Notes: generated by a model from the sequence alone, not told the origin. Shown: positions 1-11,811, counted from the first letter of the stretch. The stretch is DNA of 64,000 nucleotides from Cellvibrio sp. 79 (GCA_003056245.1 MVDH01000001.1:1364716-1428715), one strand, 5' to 3'. A program made the numbers and translations.

Positions 1-1999
1 ATGTAGTCGGCGCAAGTATTGCTACTTGTTTGCCACCATGGCTTGCAACAAATGCGGCACGCATCGCTACTTCGGTTTTACCAAAGCCTACATCGCCGCA
101 AACGAGACGATCCATTGGTTTATTCGAAAGCATATCGCTCACGACGGATTCAATTGCGCGTTGCTGGTCAGGTGTTTCTTCAAAGGGGAAGCTTGCAGAA
201 AATGCTTCGTAAGCGGTTTGTGGATCTGGAAACGCAAAACCTTTGCGCGCGGCGCGGCGTGCGTAAACTTCCAATAATTCTGCCGCGGTATCGCGAATTT
301 GTTCGGCGGCTTTTTTGCGCGCTTTTTGCCAGGACTCACTGCCTAATCTATGCAGCGGAGCGAGATCATCTTCAGCGCCGCTATAACGGCTGATTAAATG
401 CAGGTTGGTTACAGGCACATACAGCTTGGCTTCGTCCGCATATTCGAGTGTTAAAAATTCGTTGGTCTGGTTGTCAATGGTGATAGTTTCCAAACCGCGG
501 TAACGGCCAACACCATGATCGATATGTACAACAGCTGCACCGATTTTTAATTCGGTAAGGTTTTTCACCACCATATCCGCATTGTCTTGCGATTTCTGGC
601 GGCGACGCTGCTGCTGGATGCGCTCACCAAACAATTGGGATTCAGCAATCAATGTAAGCTTGGGTTCTATTTGCAATAAACCCTGATCCAATGGTGCAAC
701 GGTAATAGCCAGTTTTTCATTGCCCGTATCAAAATCTTCCCAGCTATCGACTGATGCAGGGCGAATACGGATTCGTCCCAATAATTCCAATAAGGTTTCG
801 CGGCGGCCGGCGGATTCTGCGCAAAATAAAACCCGGCCATCAAACTCCATCAAAAATGCCTGGATTGCCGCCAGAGGATTTTCATTCTGTGCACGAATAG
901 GAAGTGAAGGCGGTATATTGGTGTTGAAATTAATATTGCCTTCTTTTGTTTCCAACGTTGCTGAGCTAATAAAGGTGCGGCAATAATTTTTTAAATGGCC
1001 GAAGAGCTCATCAATTGCCAAATAAATATCGCGTGGTGCTAATAATGGCCGCAATGGGTCTACGCGGCGGCTTTCATAGCGACGCAATAATTCAACCCAG
1101 AAACTTTCTGCGGATTTTTCGATATCGCCAAGCGCATAAACTTGTGTGTTTTGCGGCAAATAATCAAATAAAGTACTGCAAGCATCAAAAAACAACGGCA
1201 AATAATATTCGATACCCGGCGGTGAAATGCCTGCGCTGATATCCTGAAACACCGGGCAAGCTTTATGGTTTACATCAAAACGTTCAAGCCACTGTTGTTT
1301 AAATAAATTAATACCCGCTTTATTCAACGGAAATTCTTTTGCGGGAAGCAACTGAATTTTATCGACCTTATCAATCGTTAATTGATTTTCCGGATCGAAG
1401 GTGCGCAGGCTTTCAATTTCATCATCGAACAAATCAATACGATAGGGTAGGTGACTGCCCATCGGATAAATATCCATCAACGAACCGCGCACCGCAAATT
1501 CGCCATGTTCATAAACGGTATCTACACAATGGTAACCAGCGCGCTCCAGGTTTTGGCGCAACTGATTGGTGTCAATTTGTTCACCGACCGACACCATCAG
1601 GCTGTTGCCTATTAAATAGGATTGCGGCATCAGGCGCTGCAACAGGGTTGTTATTGGCACAATTAAAATTCCCTGCTTGATGGAGGGCAATTTATAAAGT
1701 GTGCTGAGACGTTCGGAAATAATGTCCTGGTGCGGTGAAATGGTGTCGTAGGGAAGTGTTTCCCAATCGGCTAGATGCAGGACCGTAAGGTGTTCCTGAT
1801 TTTTTGCAAAAAATGATAATTCACTTTCCAGTCGAATAGCAGAGCTGGTATCTGCAGTCACTACCAGACTCAATCCTTTATAAGCCAATGCAGCATTAAT
1901 AATGGCAAGGGATTGTGCCGCGCCATGTAATTGGCCCCAATACTGCCGATTACCGGAGCGATTGGACACTGGAGGGGTTGCAAGCGAATGTAAAACCAT
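1..1999 (-). CDS. mfd: Transcription-repair coupling factor Mfd (N-terminal 666 codons, 3' end outside the window)
   Basis: Mfd is the DNA translocase that removes RNA polymerase stalled at lesions and recruits UvrA. On the minus strand an uninterrupted frame starts at ATG 1999 and runs off the window at base 1. It shows the UvrB-homology region first, then the RNA-polymerase-interaction segment (around VVHIDHGVGRYRG), then the start of the helicase part with Walker A motif GDVGFGKTE and motif Ia ending AILAPTT at the edge. The full protein should be about 1150 residues, so only the C-terminal helicase and UvrA-control part is missing. The start is set by the conserved N-terminus; upstream there is only a weak AGG. 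It is divergent from nuo and separated from it by 643 bp. Identification rests on direct translation and family recognition. Confidence 0.95.
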   Translation of the reverse strand, partial: MVLHSLATPPVSNRSGNRQYWGQLHGAAQSLAIINAALAYKGLSLVVTADTSSAIRLESELSFFAKNQEHLTVLHLADWETLPYDTISPHQDIISERLSTLYKLPSIKQGILIVPITTLLQRLMPQSYLIGNSLMVSVGEQIDTNQLRQNLERAGYHCVDTVYEHGEFAVRGSLMDIYPMGSHLPYRIDLFDDEIESLRTFDPENQLTIDKVDKIQLLPAKEFPLNKAGINLFKQQWLERFDVNHKACPVFQDISAGISPPGIEYYLPLFFDACSTLFDYLPQNTQVYALGDIEKSAESFWVELLRRYESRRVDPLRPLLAPRDIYLAIDELFGHLKNYCRTFISSATLETKEGNINFNTNIPPSLPIRAQNENPLAAIQAFLMEFDGRVLFCAESAGRRETLLELLGRIRIRPASVDSWEDFDTGNEKLAITVAPLDQGLLQIEPKLTLIAESQLFGERIQQQRRRQKSQDNADMVVKNLTELKIGAAVVHIDHGVGRYRGLETITIDNQTNEFLTLEYADEAKLYVPVTNLHLISRYSGAEDDLAPLHRLGSESWQKARKKAAEQIRDTAAELLEVYARRAARKGFAFPDPQTAYEAFSASFPFEETPDQQRAIESVVSDMLSNKPMDRLVCGDVGFGKTEVAMRAAFVASHGGKQVAILAPTT

Positions 2000-2642
2000 A
2001 GAAAACCTGGGTAGCAATTAAATAAAAAATTATCGGATAGTTGCCATTGCTATGAATGTGAGCATTCGAACAATGAAAATGTTCAAAGCGGCGTTATTTA
2101 ATCGATTGATTGTTGAAGTAGACGAGATTCATTTTCATCAACCCGATCTATGCTGATTTATCCGGCCAGCATTGTACCTGTATGAGGGTTGGTCTCTAGT
2201 GGGAAATCGAACAAATAAAATCAAAGCGGTTATTTATTAATCGCTTTTTCATTGCGAATCGAAATTTTTGCAGTAAGTGCTTCAAATACATGAAACTTTT
2301 TTGTCATCAAGGTTTGAGTCTGGTTATATAGTTGCTACAATGCGGTGCGTTTCGATAGGCGGTTTTCAAGCATCTTTGTATTACACAAGGTTACCCAGGC
2401 ATTTTTTGATCACGGAATGTTAATTTTTACGACGGAATTTACGCCTTTTTTGCACACCGTTTATTGATATCCATAGAGAATGCCGGCCGATTTTTCTTAA
2501 GCCTCAATTTTTATAAGTCTTTTGTCGAGCATCCTTTGCTCATTGGCAACATCATAGGCTTTGCATTCATCTATCGCAATAAGATTAATTATCATTTGCG
2601 TGTTATTTGCATTTTGCATGTTTCGCTGTGGGAGATTACCTG
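2000..2642. other. Long mfd-nuoA intergenic region with hairpins
   Basis: No convincing protein gene is seen in these 643 bp. The region is AT-rich and must carry the divergent mfd and nuo promoters. Two small adjacent stem-loops occur at 2054-2067 (GAATG/CATTC) and 2068-2084 (GAACA/TGTTC). A terminator-like hairpin lies at 2223-2249. I could not place -35/-10 boxes with confidence. No tRNA-like T-loop or acceptor stem was found on either strand. Confidence 0.5.
2223..2249 (+). terminator. Terminator-like hairpin with no known upstream gene
   Basis: Arms 2223-2232 and 2238-2247 pair over 10 bp with one G-T wobble around a 5-nt loop, and the stem runs into five T residues on the + strand. No + strand gene precedes it: mfd lies on the other strand and nuoA starts 400 bp downstream. 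It could end a small untranslated RNA starting after about 2040, or be a chance structure. Confidence 0.35.
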
Positions 2643-3089
2643 ATGTCAATTGACGCCATTGCGCACAACTGGTCCTTCGCTGTTTATATCTTCGGTGTTA
2701 TTTTTATTTGTGCATTCATGCTCGCCATTCCGGTTTTTATGGGTGGTCGCAGTAAAGGCAGGGCGAAAACCGAGCCCTTTGAATCCGGTATTGTTTCTGT
2801 AGGCGGTGCGCGCCTGCGTCTGTCGGCGAAATTTTATTTGATCGCCATGTTCTTTGTGATTTTCGATATTGAAGCGCTTTTCCTCTACGCCTGGTCGGTA
2901 TCCGTTCGCGAAAGCGGTTGGCCTGGTTTTATCGAAGTCTTTATTTTCGTTTCTGTTCTTCTCGTTGGTCTTATTTATATCTGGCGTCTTGGTGCCCTCG
3001 ACTGGTCATCGGAAACACGCCGTCGTCGCATTAGAGACGAAGCAAATGCAAAGACTGCAGCAGCTTCAGCAACTACAAATTCCAATTAA
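2643..3089 (+). CDS. nuoA: NADH-quinone oxidoreductase subunit A
   Basis: Membrane-arm subunit of proton-pumping complex I and first gene of the nuo operon. The 148-residue product has three hydrophobic segments (about 13-35, 65-85, 95-115) and the conserved ESG and [19 protein letters not shown]-type region with acidic residues in the second helix. The length matches the E. coli protein (147). I chose ATG 2643 rather than an in-frame ATG at 2607 because GGGAG sits 8 nt upstream and the shorter N-terminus matches the family. nuoB follows after 26 bp. Confidence 0.95.
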   Translation: MSIDAIAHNWSFAVYIFGVIFICAFMLAIPVFMGGRSKGRAKTEPFESGIVSVGGARLRLSAKFYLIAMFFVIFDIEALFLYAWSVSVRESGWPGFIEVFIFVSVLLVGLIYIWRLGALDWSSETRRRRIRDEANAKTAAASATTNSN

Positions 3090-3115
3090 GTTTTAAGAAT
3101 CCTGAGGTTTTCCTG

Positions 3116-3790
3116 ATGGACTATACCCTAACGCGTATTGATTCCGACAATTCAGAAGTTCGCTACCCTGAGCAACCCCGGGAGCGGGTAAGTGATCCAA
3201 CGGAAGATCAGGTTCACAAAAATGTTTACATGGGCAAGCTGGAGGATATGATCCACGGCGCTGTTAACTGGGGACGTAAAAACTCTCTGTGGCCCTATAA
3301 CTTCGGTCTATCTTGCTGCTATGTGGAAATGGCCACTGCCTTTACTGCTCCCCATGACCTCGCGCGTTTCGGTGCAGAAGTAATTCGTGCATCGCCCCGT
3401 CAAGCAGACTTGATGGTGGTAGCGGGTACCTGCTTCATCAAAATGGCTCCGGTTGTGCAGCGTTTGTACGAACAAATGCTTGAACCAAAATGGGTTATCT
3501 CCATGGGTTCCTGTGCGAACTCTGGCGGCATGTACGACATTTATTCCGTTGTACAAGGCGTGGATAAATTCCTGCCGGTTGATCTTTACATTCCCGGTTG
3601 TCCTCCGCGCCCCGAAGCTTTCTTGCAAGGTTTGATGTTGCTACAAGAGTCAATTGGCAAAGAGCGTCGTCCGTTGACCTGGGTTGGCGGTGACCAGGGC
3701 GTATTCCGTCCGGTGATGCCCGCACAGCGCGATGTTAAACAGGCTGAGCGTATCCAGGTTGTGAACCTGCGCGAGCCAGATAGCATTTAA
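3116..3790 (+). CDS. nuoB: NADH-quinone oxidoreductase subunit B
   Basis: Peripheral-arm subunit of complex I that carries the terminal [4Fe-4S] cluster N2, which passes electrons to quinone. The 224-residue product has all four expected cysteine positions: the tandem pair in LSCCYVEM, then GTCF, GSCAN and PGCPPRPE. The length equals the usual gammaproteobacterial protein. The start ATG has GAGG 8 nt upstream. It lies between nuoA and the fused nuoCD in standard order. Nothing unusual is seen. Confidence 0.97.
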   Translation: MDYTLTRIDSDNSEVRYPEQPRERVSDPTEDQVHKNVYMGKLEDMIHGAVNWGRKNSLWPYNFGLSCCYVEMATAFTAPHDLARFGAEVIRASPRQADLMVVAGTCFIKMAPVVQRLYEQMLEPKWVISMGSCANSGGMYDIYSVVQGVDKFLPVDLYIPGCPPRPEAFLQGLMLLQESIGKERRPLTWVGGDQGVFRPVMPAQRDVKQAERIQVVNLREPDSI

Positions 3791-3859
3791 AACCCGGTGG
3801 TCAGGCCGCCGGGCTTGCGCCTATTCAAAAGAATTTTAATTTTAGTGACGAGCTGATAG

Positions 3860-5626
3860 ATGGCTGAAAACGCGACTCTAGATAATGCTTTGCCTCAGGT
3901 AGTAAGCGAACTGTTTGCCCAATTTGGTGAAGGGACCTTCGTGGTTCAACCCACCAAAGATGACGTTCCTACACTCTGGGTAACGCGCGATAAAGTGGTT
4001 GAGGTATTACGCTTTTTACGTAATGTGCCGAAGCCTTATTCAATGCTGTATGACCTGAGCGGAGTGGACGAGCGTTTGCGCACCCATCGCTACGGTTTAC
4101 CCGCAGCGGACTTTACCGTTTTCTACCATTTGCTCTCTATTGAGCGTAACAACGATGTGCGCATCAAAGTTGCTCTGTCATCTGACAGCCTGAGTGTCCC
4201 CAGTGTTATTAACATTTGGCCTAACGCTAACTGGTATGAGCGTGAGGTGTGGGATTTATTCGGTATCGTATTCGATGGTCACCCGTTACTGACCCGTATT
4301 ATGTTGCCGCCGACCTGGAAAGGTCACCCGCTGCGTAAGGATTATCCGGCGCGTGCGACAGAATTTGATCCATTCATGCTGAATGCGGCAAAGCAGGATT
4401 TTGAACAGGAAGGCCTGCGTTTTAACCCCGAAGAGTGGGGCATGAAACGCGGTACTGCCGATGAGGATTTCATGTTCCTCAACCTTGGCCCCAACCACCC
4501 GAGTGCGCACGGTGCGTTCCGTATCGTATTGCAACTGGATGGTGAAGAAATTCTCGATTGCGTACCGGATATTGGTTACCACCATCGCGGCGCCGAGAAA
4601 ATGGGCGAGCGCCAATCCTGGCACAGCTTTATTCCCTATACCGACCGTATCGATTACCTCGGCGGTGTAATGAACAACCTGCCGTATGTGCTTGCGGTAG
4701 AAAAACTGGCCGGTATTAAAGTGCCGTCGCGCGTTGAAACCATTCGCGTGATGATGGCTGAATTTTTCCGTATCACCAGTCACTTGTTGTTCCTCGGTAC
4801 TTACATCCAGGACGTTGGCGGTATGACGCCGATCTTCTTTATGTTTACTGACCGTATGAAAGCTTACGATGTGATTGAAGCCGTGACCGGTTTCCGTATG
4901 CATCCGGCCTGGTATCGCATCGGTGGTGTTGCCCACGATTTGCCAAAAGGCTGGCAAAAACTGGTGCAGGAATTTGTTGACTGGATGCCAAAGCGCCTCG
5001 TTGAATACGAAAAAGCCGCGATCAAAAACAGCGTATTGAAATCCCGTACCATCGGTGTTGCGCAATACAATTCCAAAGAAGCAATTGAGTGGGGCGTAAC
5101 AGGTCCAGGCCTGCGTGCTACCGGTATCGATTACGATCTGCGTAAAGCGCGTCCTTACTCTGGCTATCAGAATTTTGACTTTGATGTTCCGTTGGCTCAC
5201 AACGGCGATGCTTATGATCGTTGTCTGGTGCGTATCGAAGAAATGCGTCAGAGCTTGCGTATTATCAAGCAATGTCTGGATAACATGCCGGAAGGTCCAT
5301 ACAAAGCAGATCACCATTTAACTTGTCCTCCGCCGAAAGAGAAAACCTTGCAGCACATTGAGACCTTGATTACTCACTTCCTGAGTGTGTCATGGGGTCC
5401 AATCATGCCTGCTGGCGAAGCAAGTCAGATGATTGAAGCTACCAAAGGTATTAACAGTTATTACTTGACCAGCGATAACTCCACTATGAGTTACCGCACG
5501 CGTATCCGTACGCCGAGCTTCCCGCATTTGCAGCAGATTCCTGCAGTAATTCGCGGCAGCATGATTCCCGATTTGATTGCTTACCTGGCCAGTATCGACT
5601 TTGTAATGGCCGACGTTGACCGCTAA
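3860..5626 (+). CDS. nuoC: NADH-quinone oxidoreductase fused subunit C/D
   Basis: A single 588-residue chain combines the 30-kDa NuoC domain (about residues 1-180, with the [11 protein letters not shown] signature) and the 49-kDa NuoD domain (about 205-588, beginning at [10 protein letters not shown]). NuoD forms much of the quinone-binding cavity beside cluster N2. The C-D fusion is typical of Enterobacteria, pseudomonads and relatives, and fits the lineage call. The length is close to E. coli NuoCD (about 600). The open antisense frames over it are codon-bias shadows. Confidence 0.97.
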   Translation: MAENATLDNALPQVVSELFAQFGEGTFVVQPTKDDVPTLWVTRDKVVEVLRFLRNVPKPYSMLYDLSGVDERLRTHRYGLPAADFTVFYHLLSIERNNDVRIKVALSSDSLSVPSVINIWPNANWYEREVWDLFGIVFDGHPLLTRIMLPPTWKGHPLRKDYPARATEFDPFMLNAAKQDFEQEGLRFNPEEWGMKRGTADEDFMFLNLGPNHPSAHGAFRIVLQLDGEEILDCVPDIGYHHRGAEKMGERQSWHSFIPYTDRIDYLGGVMNNLPYVLAVEKLAGIKVPSRVETIRVMMAEFFRITSHLLFLGTYIQDVGGMTPIFFMFTDRMKAYDVIEAVTGFRMHPAWYRIGGVAHDLPKGWQKLVQEFVDWMPKRLVEYEKAAIKNSVLKSRTIGVAQYNSKEAIEWGVTGPGLRATGIDYDLRKARPYSGYQNFDFDVPLAHNGDAYDRCLVRIEEMRQSLRIIKQCLDNMPEGPYKADHHLTCPPPKEKTLQHIETLITHFLSVSWGPIMPAGEASQMIEATKGINSYYLTSDNSTMSYRTRIRTPSFPHLQQIPAVIRGSMIPDLIAYLASIDFVMADVDR

Positions 5627-5665
5627 TCATCCAGTAAACCAATTTAATTATTTGTACTGACTATT

Positions 5666-6175
5666 ATGATTATTTGTACTGATAGCAACCGTCCCAATGT
5701 CGAGCCTTATATCCTGGCCGATGAAGACCGTGCTGAAATCGAGCACCACATTCATCACTATGATGATGCGCGCGCTGCATCGATTGATGCGTTGAAAGTA
5801 ATCCAGCGTCGCCACGGTTGGGTGCCTGATGGCGCTATTCAACCTGTTGCGGATCTGCTTGGAATTTCGGCGCCGGATCTCGAAGGTGTTGCGACATTTT
5901 ATAGCTTGATATTCCGCCGCCCCGTTGGCCGCAACGTGATTAAAGTGTGCGACAGCATTGCTTGCCATTTGATGGATTTTGAAGTGGTTCAGGACGCCAT
6001 CATCAAGCACATTAATGTTGGTCTTGGCGAAACGACAGCGGATGAGCGTTATACCTTGTTACCAATTTGCTGCCTGGGTACCTGCGATAAAGCGCCGGCC
6101 ATCATGATCAATGATGACACTCACACCAATTTGACTCCCGAGCAAATTCCCGCGTTGTTGGAGAAATACGTATGA
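5666..6175 (+). CDS. nuoE: NADH-quinone oxidoreductase subunit E
   Basis: Thioredoxin-like subunit of the NADH-dehydrogenase module that binds [2Fe-2S] cluster N1a. The four cluster ligands are visible as C95, C100, C136 and C140, the same spacing as in E. coli. The product is 169 residues. The N-terminus lines up with family members from ATG 5666, but there is no obvious Shine-Dalgarno: the start lies inside a 14-bp direct repeat (copies at 5647-5660 and 5669-5682). The stop overlaps the nuoF start by 4 bp (ATGA), suggesting translational coupling. Confidence 0.95.
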   Translation: MIICTDSNRPNVEPYILADEDRAEIEHHIHHYDDARAASIDALKVIQRRHGWVPDGAIQPVADLLGISAPDLEGVATFYSLIFRRPVGRNVIKVCDSIACHLMDFEVVQDAIIKHINVGLGETTADERYTLLPICCLGTCDKAPAIMINDDTHTNLTPEQIPALLEKYV

Positions 6176-7482
6176 GCCTTCCCAGCAATAACCTCGGTGA
6201 AATCAAGCCACTGACATACCGTATTGTTGACAACAAGCCCATTGTTGATATCAACGAATACGAAGCACTGGACGGTTATTTGTCCGTGCGCAAAGCAATT
6301 CCCGCAATGTCTCCTGCCGATGTTCAGGCAGCGGTAAAAGATGCAAACCTGCGCGGCCGTGGCGGTGCAGGTTTCCCGGCAGGTATCAAGTGGGGCCTGA
6401 TCCCGATGGGGCCAGACGCCGGTGCAAAATATCTCGTTTGTAACGCGGACGAAATGGAGCCGGGCACATTCAAAGACCGCTTGTTAATGGAGTGTCTGCC
6501 GCACCAATTGGTGGAAGGCATGATCATCGCGGCGTACGCGATCCAGGCCAAACGCGCTTACATTTTCTTGCGCGGTGAATACGTTCTCGCGGCAAAACAT
6601 TTGAACGAAGCGATTGAGCAAGCCAATGCAAAAGGCTATCTCGGCGAAAATATTCTAGGTTCCGGCTGGAGTCTCGATATGCATGTGCATACCGGGGCAG
6701 GGCGTTATATCTGCGGTGAAGAAACCGCATTGATTAACTCGCTCGAAGGTCGTCGTGCCAATCCAAGAGCGAAACCACCATTCCCGCAAATCGCTGGTCT
6801 GTGGGGTCGCCCAACCATCGTTAACAACGTGGAAACCCTGAGCAATTTATCGCACGTTATTAACCGTGGTGCTGAATGGTTTAAAGGTTTATCGCAAGGC
6901 AAAAGCCCCGATGGCGGAACCAAAATTTACGGCGCTTCCGGCAAGGTGAAAAATCCTGGCTTGTGGGAGTTGCCAATCGGTACCACTGCACGTGAAATCA
7001 TTTATGAACACGCCGGTGGTATGCGCGATGGTCTGGAATTAAAAGCCTGGTTGCCGGGTGGTGCGTCTACTGACTTCCTGACGCCTGATCACCTTGATCT
7101 GGCGATGGACTTTGACACCATCATGAAAGCGGGCAGCCGTATGGGTACCGGCCTGGTGATGGTGGTTGACCACACCCAGAGCATGGTGTCAGCGGTGCGT
7201 AACCTCGAGCAATTCTTCGCGCGTGAATCTTGCGGCTGGTGTACGCCGTGCCGCGATGGTTTGCCATGGTCGGTGAAAATGCTGTTGGCAATTGAGCGCG
7301 GTGAAGGCAAACCGGAATATCTGGATATTTTGCAACAACTGACTCGCCAGCTTGGCCCCGGTAAAACGTTCTGTGCGCATGCACCGGGAGCGATGGAGCC
7401 ACTGCAAAGTGCATTGAAATATTTCCGTTCCGAATTTGAACAAGGCATAGCAGCTCCAGCAACCGCTGCGGCTATTGCGTAA
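6172..7482 (+). CDS. nuoF: NADH-quinone oxidoreductase subunit F
   Basis: NADH- and FMN-binding subunit of complex I and electron entry point. The 436-residue chain has the glycine-rich [17 protein letters not shown] motif near residue 60, the ICGEE segment, and the [4Fe-4S] N3 motif ESCGWCTPC with a distal cysteine in TFCAHAPG. The length is close to E. coli NuoF (445). Its ATG overlaps the nuoE stop, and GGAG lies 8 nt before the start inside nuoE. No defects are seen. Confidence 0.97.
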   Translation: MSLPSNNLGEIKPLTYRIVDNKPIVDINEYEALDGYLSVRKAIPAMSPADVQAAVKDANLRGRGGAGFPAGIKWGLIPMGPDAGAKYLVCNADEMEPGTFKDRLLMECLPHQLVEGMIIAAYAIQAKRAYIFLRGEYVLAAKHLNEAIEQANAKGYLGENILGSGWSLDMHVHTGAGRYICGEETALINSLEGRRANPRAKPPFPQIAGLWGRPTIVNNVETLSNLSHVINRGAEWFKGLSQGKSPDGGTKIYGASGKVKNPGLWELPIGTTAREIIYEHAGGMRDGLELKAWLPGGASTDFLTPDHLDLAMDFDTIMKAGSRMGTGLVMVVDHTQSMVSAVRNLEQFFARESCGWCTPCRDGLPWSVKMLLAIERGEGKPEYLDILQQLTRQLGPGKTFCAHAPGAMEPLQSALKYFRSEFEQGIAAPATAAAIA

Positions 7483-7496
7483 GGGCTATATAAGTC

Positions 7497-10223
7497 ATGG
7501 CTACGATTCACGTTGATGGTAAACAATTAGAAGTTAACGGCGCAGACAACCTGTTGCAGGCATGTTTGTCGTTGGGCCTCGATATTCCTTACTTCTGCTG
7601 GCACCCGGCGCTGGGCAGTGTTGGTGCTTGTCGCCAATGCGCGGTCAAGCAATACGCCAATGCCGATGATAAGCGCGGTCGTCTGGTAATGTCGTGTATG
7701 ACACCGGCGACGGACAACACTTTTATCTCGATTGAAGATGAAGAAGCGAAAGAATTTCGCGCGAGTGTTGTTGAATGGTTGATGACCAACCACCCGCACG
7801 ATTGCCCGGTGTGTGAAGAGGGCGGTCACTGTCATTTGCAAGATATGACAGTAATGACTGGCCATGATTCCCGTCGTTACGATTTCACTAAACGTACTCA
7901 CCTTAATCAGGAATTGGGTTCGTTTATCAGCCACGAAATGAACCGTTGTATCGCTTGTTATCGCTGCGTGCGTTACTACAACGATTACGCTGATGGTTCC
8001 GATCTGGGCGTATACGGTGCGCACGACAATGTGTATTTCGGTCGTGTTGAAAGCGGTACTTTGGAGAGCGAATTCTCTGGCAACCTGGTAGAAGTTTGCC
8101 CCACCGGCGTATTCACAGATAAAACCCACTCCGAGCGTTACAACCGTAAGTGGGATATGCAATTTGCCCCGAGCGTATGCCAGGGTTGTTCCGTTGGCTG
8201 CAACATCAGCCCCGGTGAGCGTTACGGTGAATTACGTCGTATCGAAAACCGTTACAACGGTTCGATCAACCATTACTTCCTGTGTGACAAAGGCCGTTTC
8301 GGTTACGGTTATGTCAACAACGAAGATCGTCCTCGCGTTCCATTTTTGCGTGCGGCTAATGGCCTGGGTGCAACCACCCTTGATGGTGCATTGGATTGGG
8401 CGATTGCCGCGCTTAAAAATTCCAAAAAAGTGGTGGGTATTGGTTCACCACGTGCAAGCATTGAAACCAACTACGCGTTGCGTTCATTAGTGGGTGCAGA
8501 AAATTTCAGCGCCGGTTTTGAAGCGGCTGAACAAAAGCGCGTTGAGCTGGTATTGGACATTCTGCAAAACAGCGGTCTGCACACTCCACCAGTACGCGAT
8601 CTTGAAAACAAAGATGCGGTATTTATTCTGGGTGAAGATCTAACCCAAACTGCTGCGCGTATTGCACTGGCATTGCGTCAGGCAGTGAAAGGCAAAGCTT
8701 ACGAAATGGCGGCGGAAAAACGCGTCTCCGAGTGGGCCGCTGAAGCGATTAAAAATATTGGCCAACACGCCAAGAGCCCATTGTTTATCGCCAGCTTCCA
8801 GGAAACTCGCCTCGACGATGCAGCGACTGAAACTTATCGCGCACCGGTAGAAAGTATTGCGCGTCTTGGTTTTGCGGTAGCGAATATCATTGATAGCAAT
8901 GCACCTGCTGCGAATGACCTGAGCGATGCAGAACGTGCACTTGCACAAACCATTGCTAATGCATTACTTGCTGCAAAAGCGCCGGTGGTTGTATCGGGTA
9001 CTTCCGTTGGTTCCGAAGCAGTCATCAAGGCAGCTGCAAACGTTGCGCTCGCATTAAAGTCGCGCGAAAAAGCAGTGGCAATTACTTTGGTTGTTCCAGA
9101 AGTAAATAGTTTGGGTGCGGCCTATTTGAGTGGTAAATCGGTAATTGAAACTCTGACTGCATTGAAAGATGGTGCAGCAGATACAGTCGTCATTGCTGAA
9201 AATGATTTGTATCGTCGTGCACCCAAAGAATTGGTTGATGCAGCATTATCTGCTGCGAAATCAGTGATTGTTCTTGATCATCAAGTCACTGCAGTGCAAG
9301 AGAAAGCGCATCTGGTTCTGTCGGGCGCAAGCTTCGCAGAAGCAGATGGTACCGTGATTAACTGTGAAGGCCGTGCACAACGTTTCTTCCAGGTTTACGA
9401 TCCAGCGTTCTACGATGCAAAAGTGCAAGTGAAAGAAGGCTGGCGCTGGTTGCACGCAATCCACACCGCCGTTGAAGACAAACCATTCTCATGGACTCAA
9501 CTGGATGAAGTGATCGATGCGGTTGTGACCGAGCTGCCAGCGCTCGCAGAAATTCGCGATGCAGCACCGAATGCCGATTTCCGTATTAAAGGTTTGAAAC
9601 TCGCGCGTGAGCCGCGTCGTTATTCCGGCCGTACCGCAATGCGCGCCAATATCAGCGTTCACGAGCCACGTGCATCGCAAGATAGCGACTCCGCATTGGC
9701 GCACTCGATGGAAGGTTATGTTGGTCCGGAAAATCCGGCGGCATTAACTTCATTCGCATGGGCACCGGGTTGGAACTCACCACAAGCCTGGAATAAATTC
9801 CAGGATGAAGTCGGTGGCCATTCACGTAAAGGTGATGCAGGTAAACGTTTGATCGAAGCGCGCGCTGATGCAAGCTTCAATTATTTCAGCGATGTTCCAG
9901 CGGCGTTTGTTCCATCTGACAGCAAGCTGCGTGTTGCGCCTCTCTACCACATGTTTGGTAGCGAAGAGATGACTTCAAAAGCGGCGGTGATTGCTGACCG
10001 AATTCCCGCGCCTTATGTAGCAATTTCTGTTGCAGATGCCGAGCGTATCGGTGTTAAAGATAACGCGACGGTGATTGTGCGTATCGTGAATAACAATCTG
10101 CGCTTGCCGGTAAAAGTCAGTTCAACACTCGCAACAGGCAGCCTCGGTTTACCGGTTGGCCTGAAGGGTATTCCAACATTTGTTGGTGAAACCTGGGCGC
10201 AAGTTATGCAGGAGGCTGTGTAA
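7497..10223 (+). CDS. nuoG: NADH-quinone oxidoreductase subunit G
   Basis: Large peripheral subunit that carries several iron-sulfur clusters. Visible ligands are C34/C45/C48/C67 ([2Fe-2S]), H101/C103/C106/C112, C151/C154/C157/C201, and the extra cluster set C228/C231/C235/C263 (N7 type), which only some bacteria keep. The rest is the molybdopterin-oxidoreductase-like body, catalytically inert in this family. It has 908 residues, full length. The stop codon shares one base with the nuoH ATG, and the nuoH Shine-Dalgarno AGGAGG lies inside its last codons. Confidence 0.97.
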   Translation: MATIHVDGKQLEVNGADNLLQACLSLGLDIPYFCWHPALGSVGACRQCAVKQYANADDKRGRLVMSCMTPATDNTFISIEDEEAKEFRASVVEWLMTNHPHDCPVCEEGGHCHLQDMTVMTGHDSRRYDFTKRTHLNQELGSFISHEMNRCIACYRCVRYYNDYADGSDLGVYGAHDNVYFGRVESGTLESEFSGNLVEVCPTGVFTDKTHSERYNRKWDMQFAPSVCQGCSVGCNISPGERYGELRRIENRYNGSINHYFLCDKGRFGYGYVNNEDRPRVPFLRAANGLGATTLDGALDWAIAALKNSKKVVGIGSPRASIETNYALRSLVGAENFSAGFEAAEQKRVELVLDILQNSGLHTPPVRDLENKDAVFILGEDLTQTAARIALALRQAVKGKAYEMAAEKRVSEWAAEAIKNIGQHAKSPLFIASFQETRLDDAATETYRAPVESIARLGFAVANIIDSNAPAANDLSDAERALAQTIANALLAAKAPVVVSGTSVGSEAVIKAAANVALALKSREKAVAITLVVPEVNSLGAAYLSGKSVIETLTALKDGAADTVVIAENDLYRRAPKELVDAALSAAKSVIVLDHQVTAVQEKAHLVLSGASFAEADGTVINCEGRAQRFFQVYDPAFYDAKVQVKEGWRWLHAIHTAVEDKPFSWTQLDEVIDAVVTELPALAEIRDAAPNADFRIKGLKLAREPRRYSGRTAMRANISVHEPRASQDSDSALAHSMEGYVGPENPAALTSFAWAPGWNSPQAWNKFQDEVGGHSRKGDAGKRLIEARADASFNYFSDVPAAFVPSDSKLRVAPLYHMFGSEEMTSKAAVIADRIPAPYVAISVADAERIGVKDNATVIVRIVNNNLRLPVKVSSTLATGSLGLPVGLKGIPTFVGETWAQVMQEAV

Positions 10224-11221
10224 TGTTTGATTGGGTAACGCCAGAGTTGGCTGAAATTTTCTTCACCGTTTTCCAGGCGGTTGTGATTTTGCTGGTGACT
10301 GTTTTGCTCGCCGCTTACCTCAGTTTGATCGAGCGTAAATTGCTGGCATGGTGGCAAGATCGTTATGGTCCTAACCGTGTTGGTCCATACGGTATGTTTC
10401 AAATTGTCGCCGACATGTTCAAGATGTTCTTCAAAGAAGATTGGACTCCACCCTTCGCCGATAAATTAACCTTCCGCCTAGCTCCTGCAATTGCGATGGG
10501 AACAATTCTGTTATCCATGGCAGTGATTCCGGTAACAGCAACCTGGGGTGTTATTGATTTAAATATCGGTCTGTTGTTCTTCTTCGGTATGGCTGGCCTT
10601 GCGGTTTATTCAGTGATGTTTGCTGCCTGGTCATCCAATAACAAATACTCACTGCTCGGTGGTTTGCGTGCTGCGGCACAAACTGTGAGCTACGAAGTAT
10701 TTATGGGTTTGGCGTTGATGGGCGTAGTGGTGCAGGCGGGCAGCTTTAACCTGCGTGACATCGTTGAAGCGCAATCCAATCTGTGGAATATCATTCCACA
10801 ATTCTTTGGTTTCTGTACGTTCATGATTGCCGGTATCGCGGTAACTCACCGTCATCCATTCGACCAACCGGAAGCGGAGCAAGAACTCGCCGACGGTTAT
10901 CACATTGAATATTCCGGTATGAAGTGGGGTATGTTTTTCGTTGCGGAATACATCGGTGTAGTGATGGTGTCGGCGATGATCGTGACCCTGTTCTTCGGTG
11001 GCTGGAAACCGCTGCCATATCTCGATTTCATTCCATCATTCGTTTGGTTCGCAGTAAAAACCGGCTTCTTCATTATGTTGTTCGTATTGGTGCGTGGTGC
11101 GTTGATGCGTCCACGTTATGACCACGTAATGAAATTCAGCTGGCTGGTTTGTTTACCACTGACGTTGGTGAACTTATTAGTTACTGCAGCGGTTGTGCTG
11201 CTGAATACTCCGGCAGCCTGA
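10223..11221 (+). CDS. nuoH: NADH-quinone oxidoreductase subunit H
   Basis: Membrane subunit that joins the peripheral and membrane arms and forms part of the quinone channel. The 332-residue product has about eight hydrophobic helices, the [20 protein letters not shown]-type loop near residue 40, and the acidic [16 protein letters not shown] loop near 215-235, both diagnostic. AGGAGG lies 7 nt before the ATG. Coupled to nuoG by a one-base overlap. Confidence 0.97.
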   Translation: MFDWVTPELAEIFFTVFQAVVILLVTVLLAAYLSLIERKLLAWWQDRYGPNRVGPYGMFQIVADMFKMFFKEDWTPPFADKLTFRLAPAIAMGTILLSMAVIPVTATWGVIDLNIGLLFFFGMAGLAVYSVMFAAWSSNNKYSLLGGLRAAAQTVSYEVFMGLALMGVVVQAGSFNLRDIVEAQSNLWNIIPQFFGFCTFMIAGIAVTHRHPFDQPEAEQELADGYHIEYSGMKWGMFFVAEYIGVVMVSAMIVTLFFGGWKPLPYLDFIPSFVWFAVKTGFFIMLFVLVRGALMRPRYDHVMKFSWLVCLPLTLVNLLVTAAVVLLNTPAA

Positions 11222-11232
11222 GGGTAGTAATT

Positions 11233-11781
11233 ATGGTAAAAAATATTGTTTCACTGGTTTCCGGCGCGGGTACCCAGATACGCAGTTTGTTGATGGTGTT
11301 TAGCCACGGTTTCCGCAAGCGCGATACCATCCAATATCCGGAAGAAAAAGTGTATTTGCCTCCACGCTATCGTGGTCGCATTGTGTTGACGCGCGATCCG
11401 GATGGTGAAGAGCGTTGCGTGGCTTGTAACCTCTGCGCTGTTGCTTGTCCTGTTGGTTGTATCTCCTTGCAGAAAGCAGAAACTGACGATGGCCGTTGGT
11501 ACCCCGAATTTTTCCGCATCAATTTCTCGCGTTGTATTTTCTGCGGGATGTGTGAAGAAGCTTGCCCGACTACTGCAATCCAATTGACTCCGGATTTCGA
11601 AATGGCGGAATACAACCGTCAGGATCTGGTGTATGAGAAAGAGCACTTGTTAATTTCTGGCCCGGGTAAAAATCCGGATTACAACTTTTATCGTGTTTCC
11701 GGTATGGCGATTGCGGGCAAGCCAAAAGGCGCTGCGCAAAACGAAGCCAAACCTATCGATGTAAAAAGTTTGTTGCCTTAA
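11233..11781 (+). CDS. nuoI: NADH-quinone oxidoreductase subunit I
   Basis: TYKY-type ferredoxin subunit with two [4Fe-4S] clusters (N6a/N6b). The ligand sets [12 protein letters not shown] and [12 protein letters not shown] are both intact. I start it at ATG 11233, giving 182 residues (E. coli 180), because GAGGG lies 8 nt upstream. An in-frame extension back to 11149 would overlap the end of nuoH and has no family support. Confidence 0.96.
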   Translation: MVKNIVSLVSGAGTQIRSLLMVFSHGFRKRDTIQYPEEKVYLPPRYRGRIVLTRDPDGEERCVACNLCAVACPVGCISLQKAETDDGRWYPEFFRINFSRCIFCGMCEEACPTTAIQLTPDFEMAEYNRQDLVYEKEHLLISGPGKNPDYNFYRVSGMAIAGKPKGAAQNEAKPIDVKSLLP

Positions 11782-11811
11782 TTCCGGCCCGACAGAAGAG
11801 AAGAACATTCA

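Noticed and set aside
19-393. Several plus-strand frames in the first 1.7 kb
   Set aside because: All are antisense to mfd, whose minus-strand reading is continuous and clearly conserved.
4286-5317. 343-codon open frame on the minus strand inside nuoCD
   Set aside because: It lies wholly opposite a conserved, well-identified gene; no ribosome-binding site; composition is an antisense image of nuoD codons.
7527-8162. 211-codon minus-strand frame inside nuoG
   Set aside because: Antisense to the iron-sulfur region of nuoG, no recognisable protein, no start signals.
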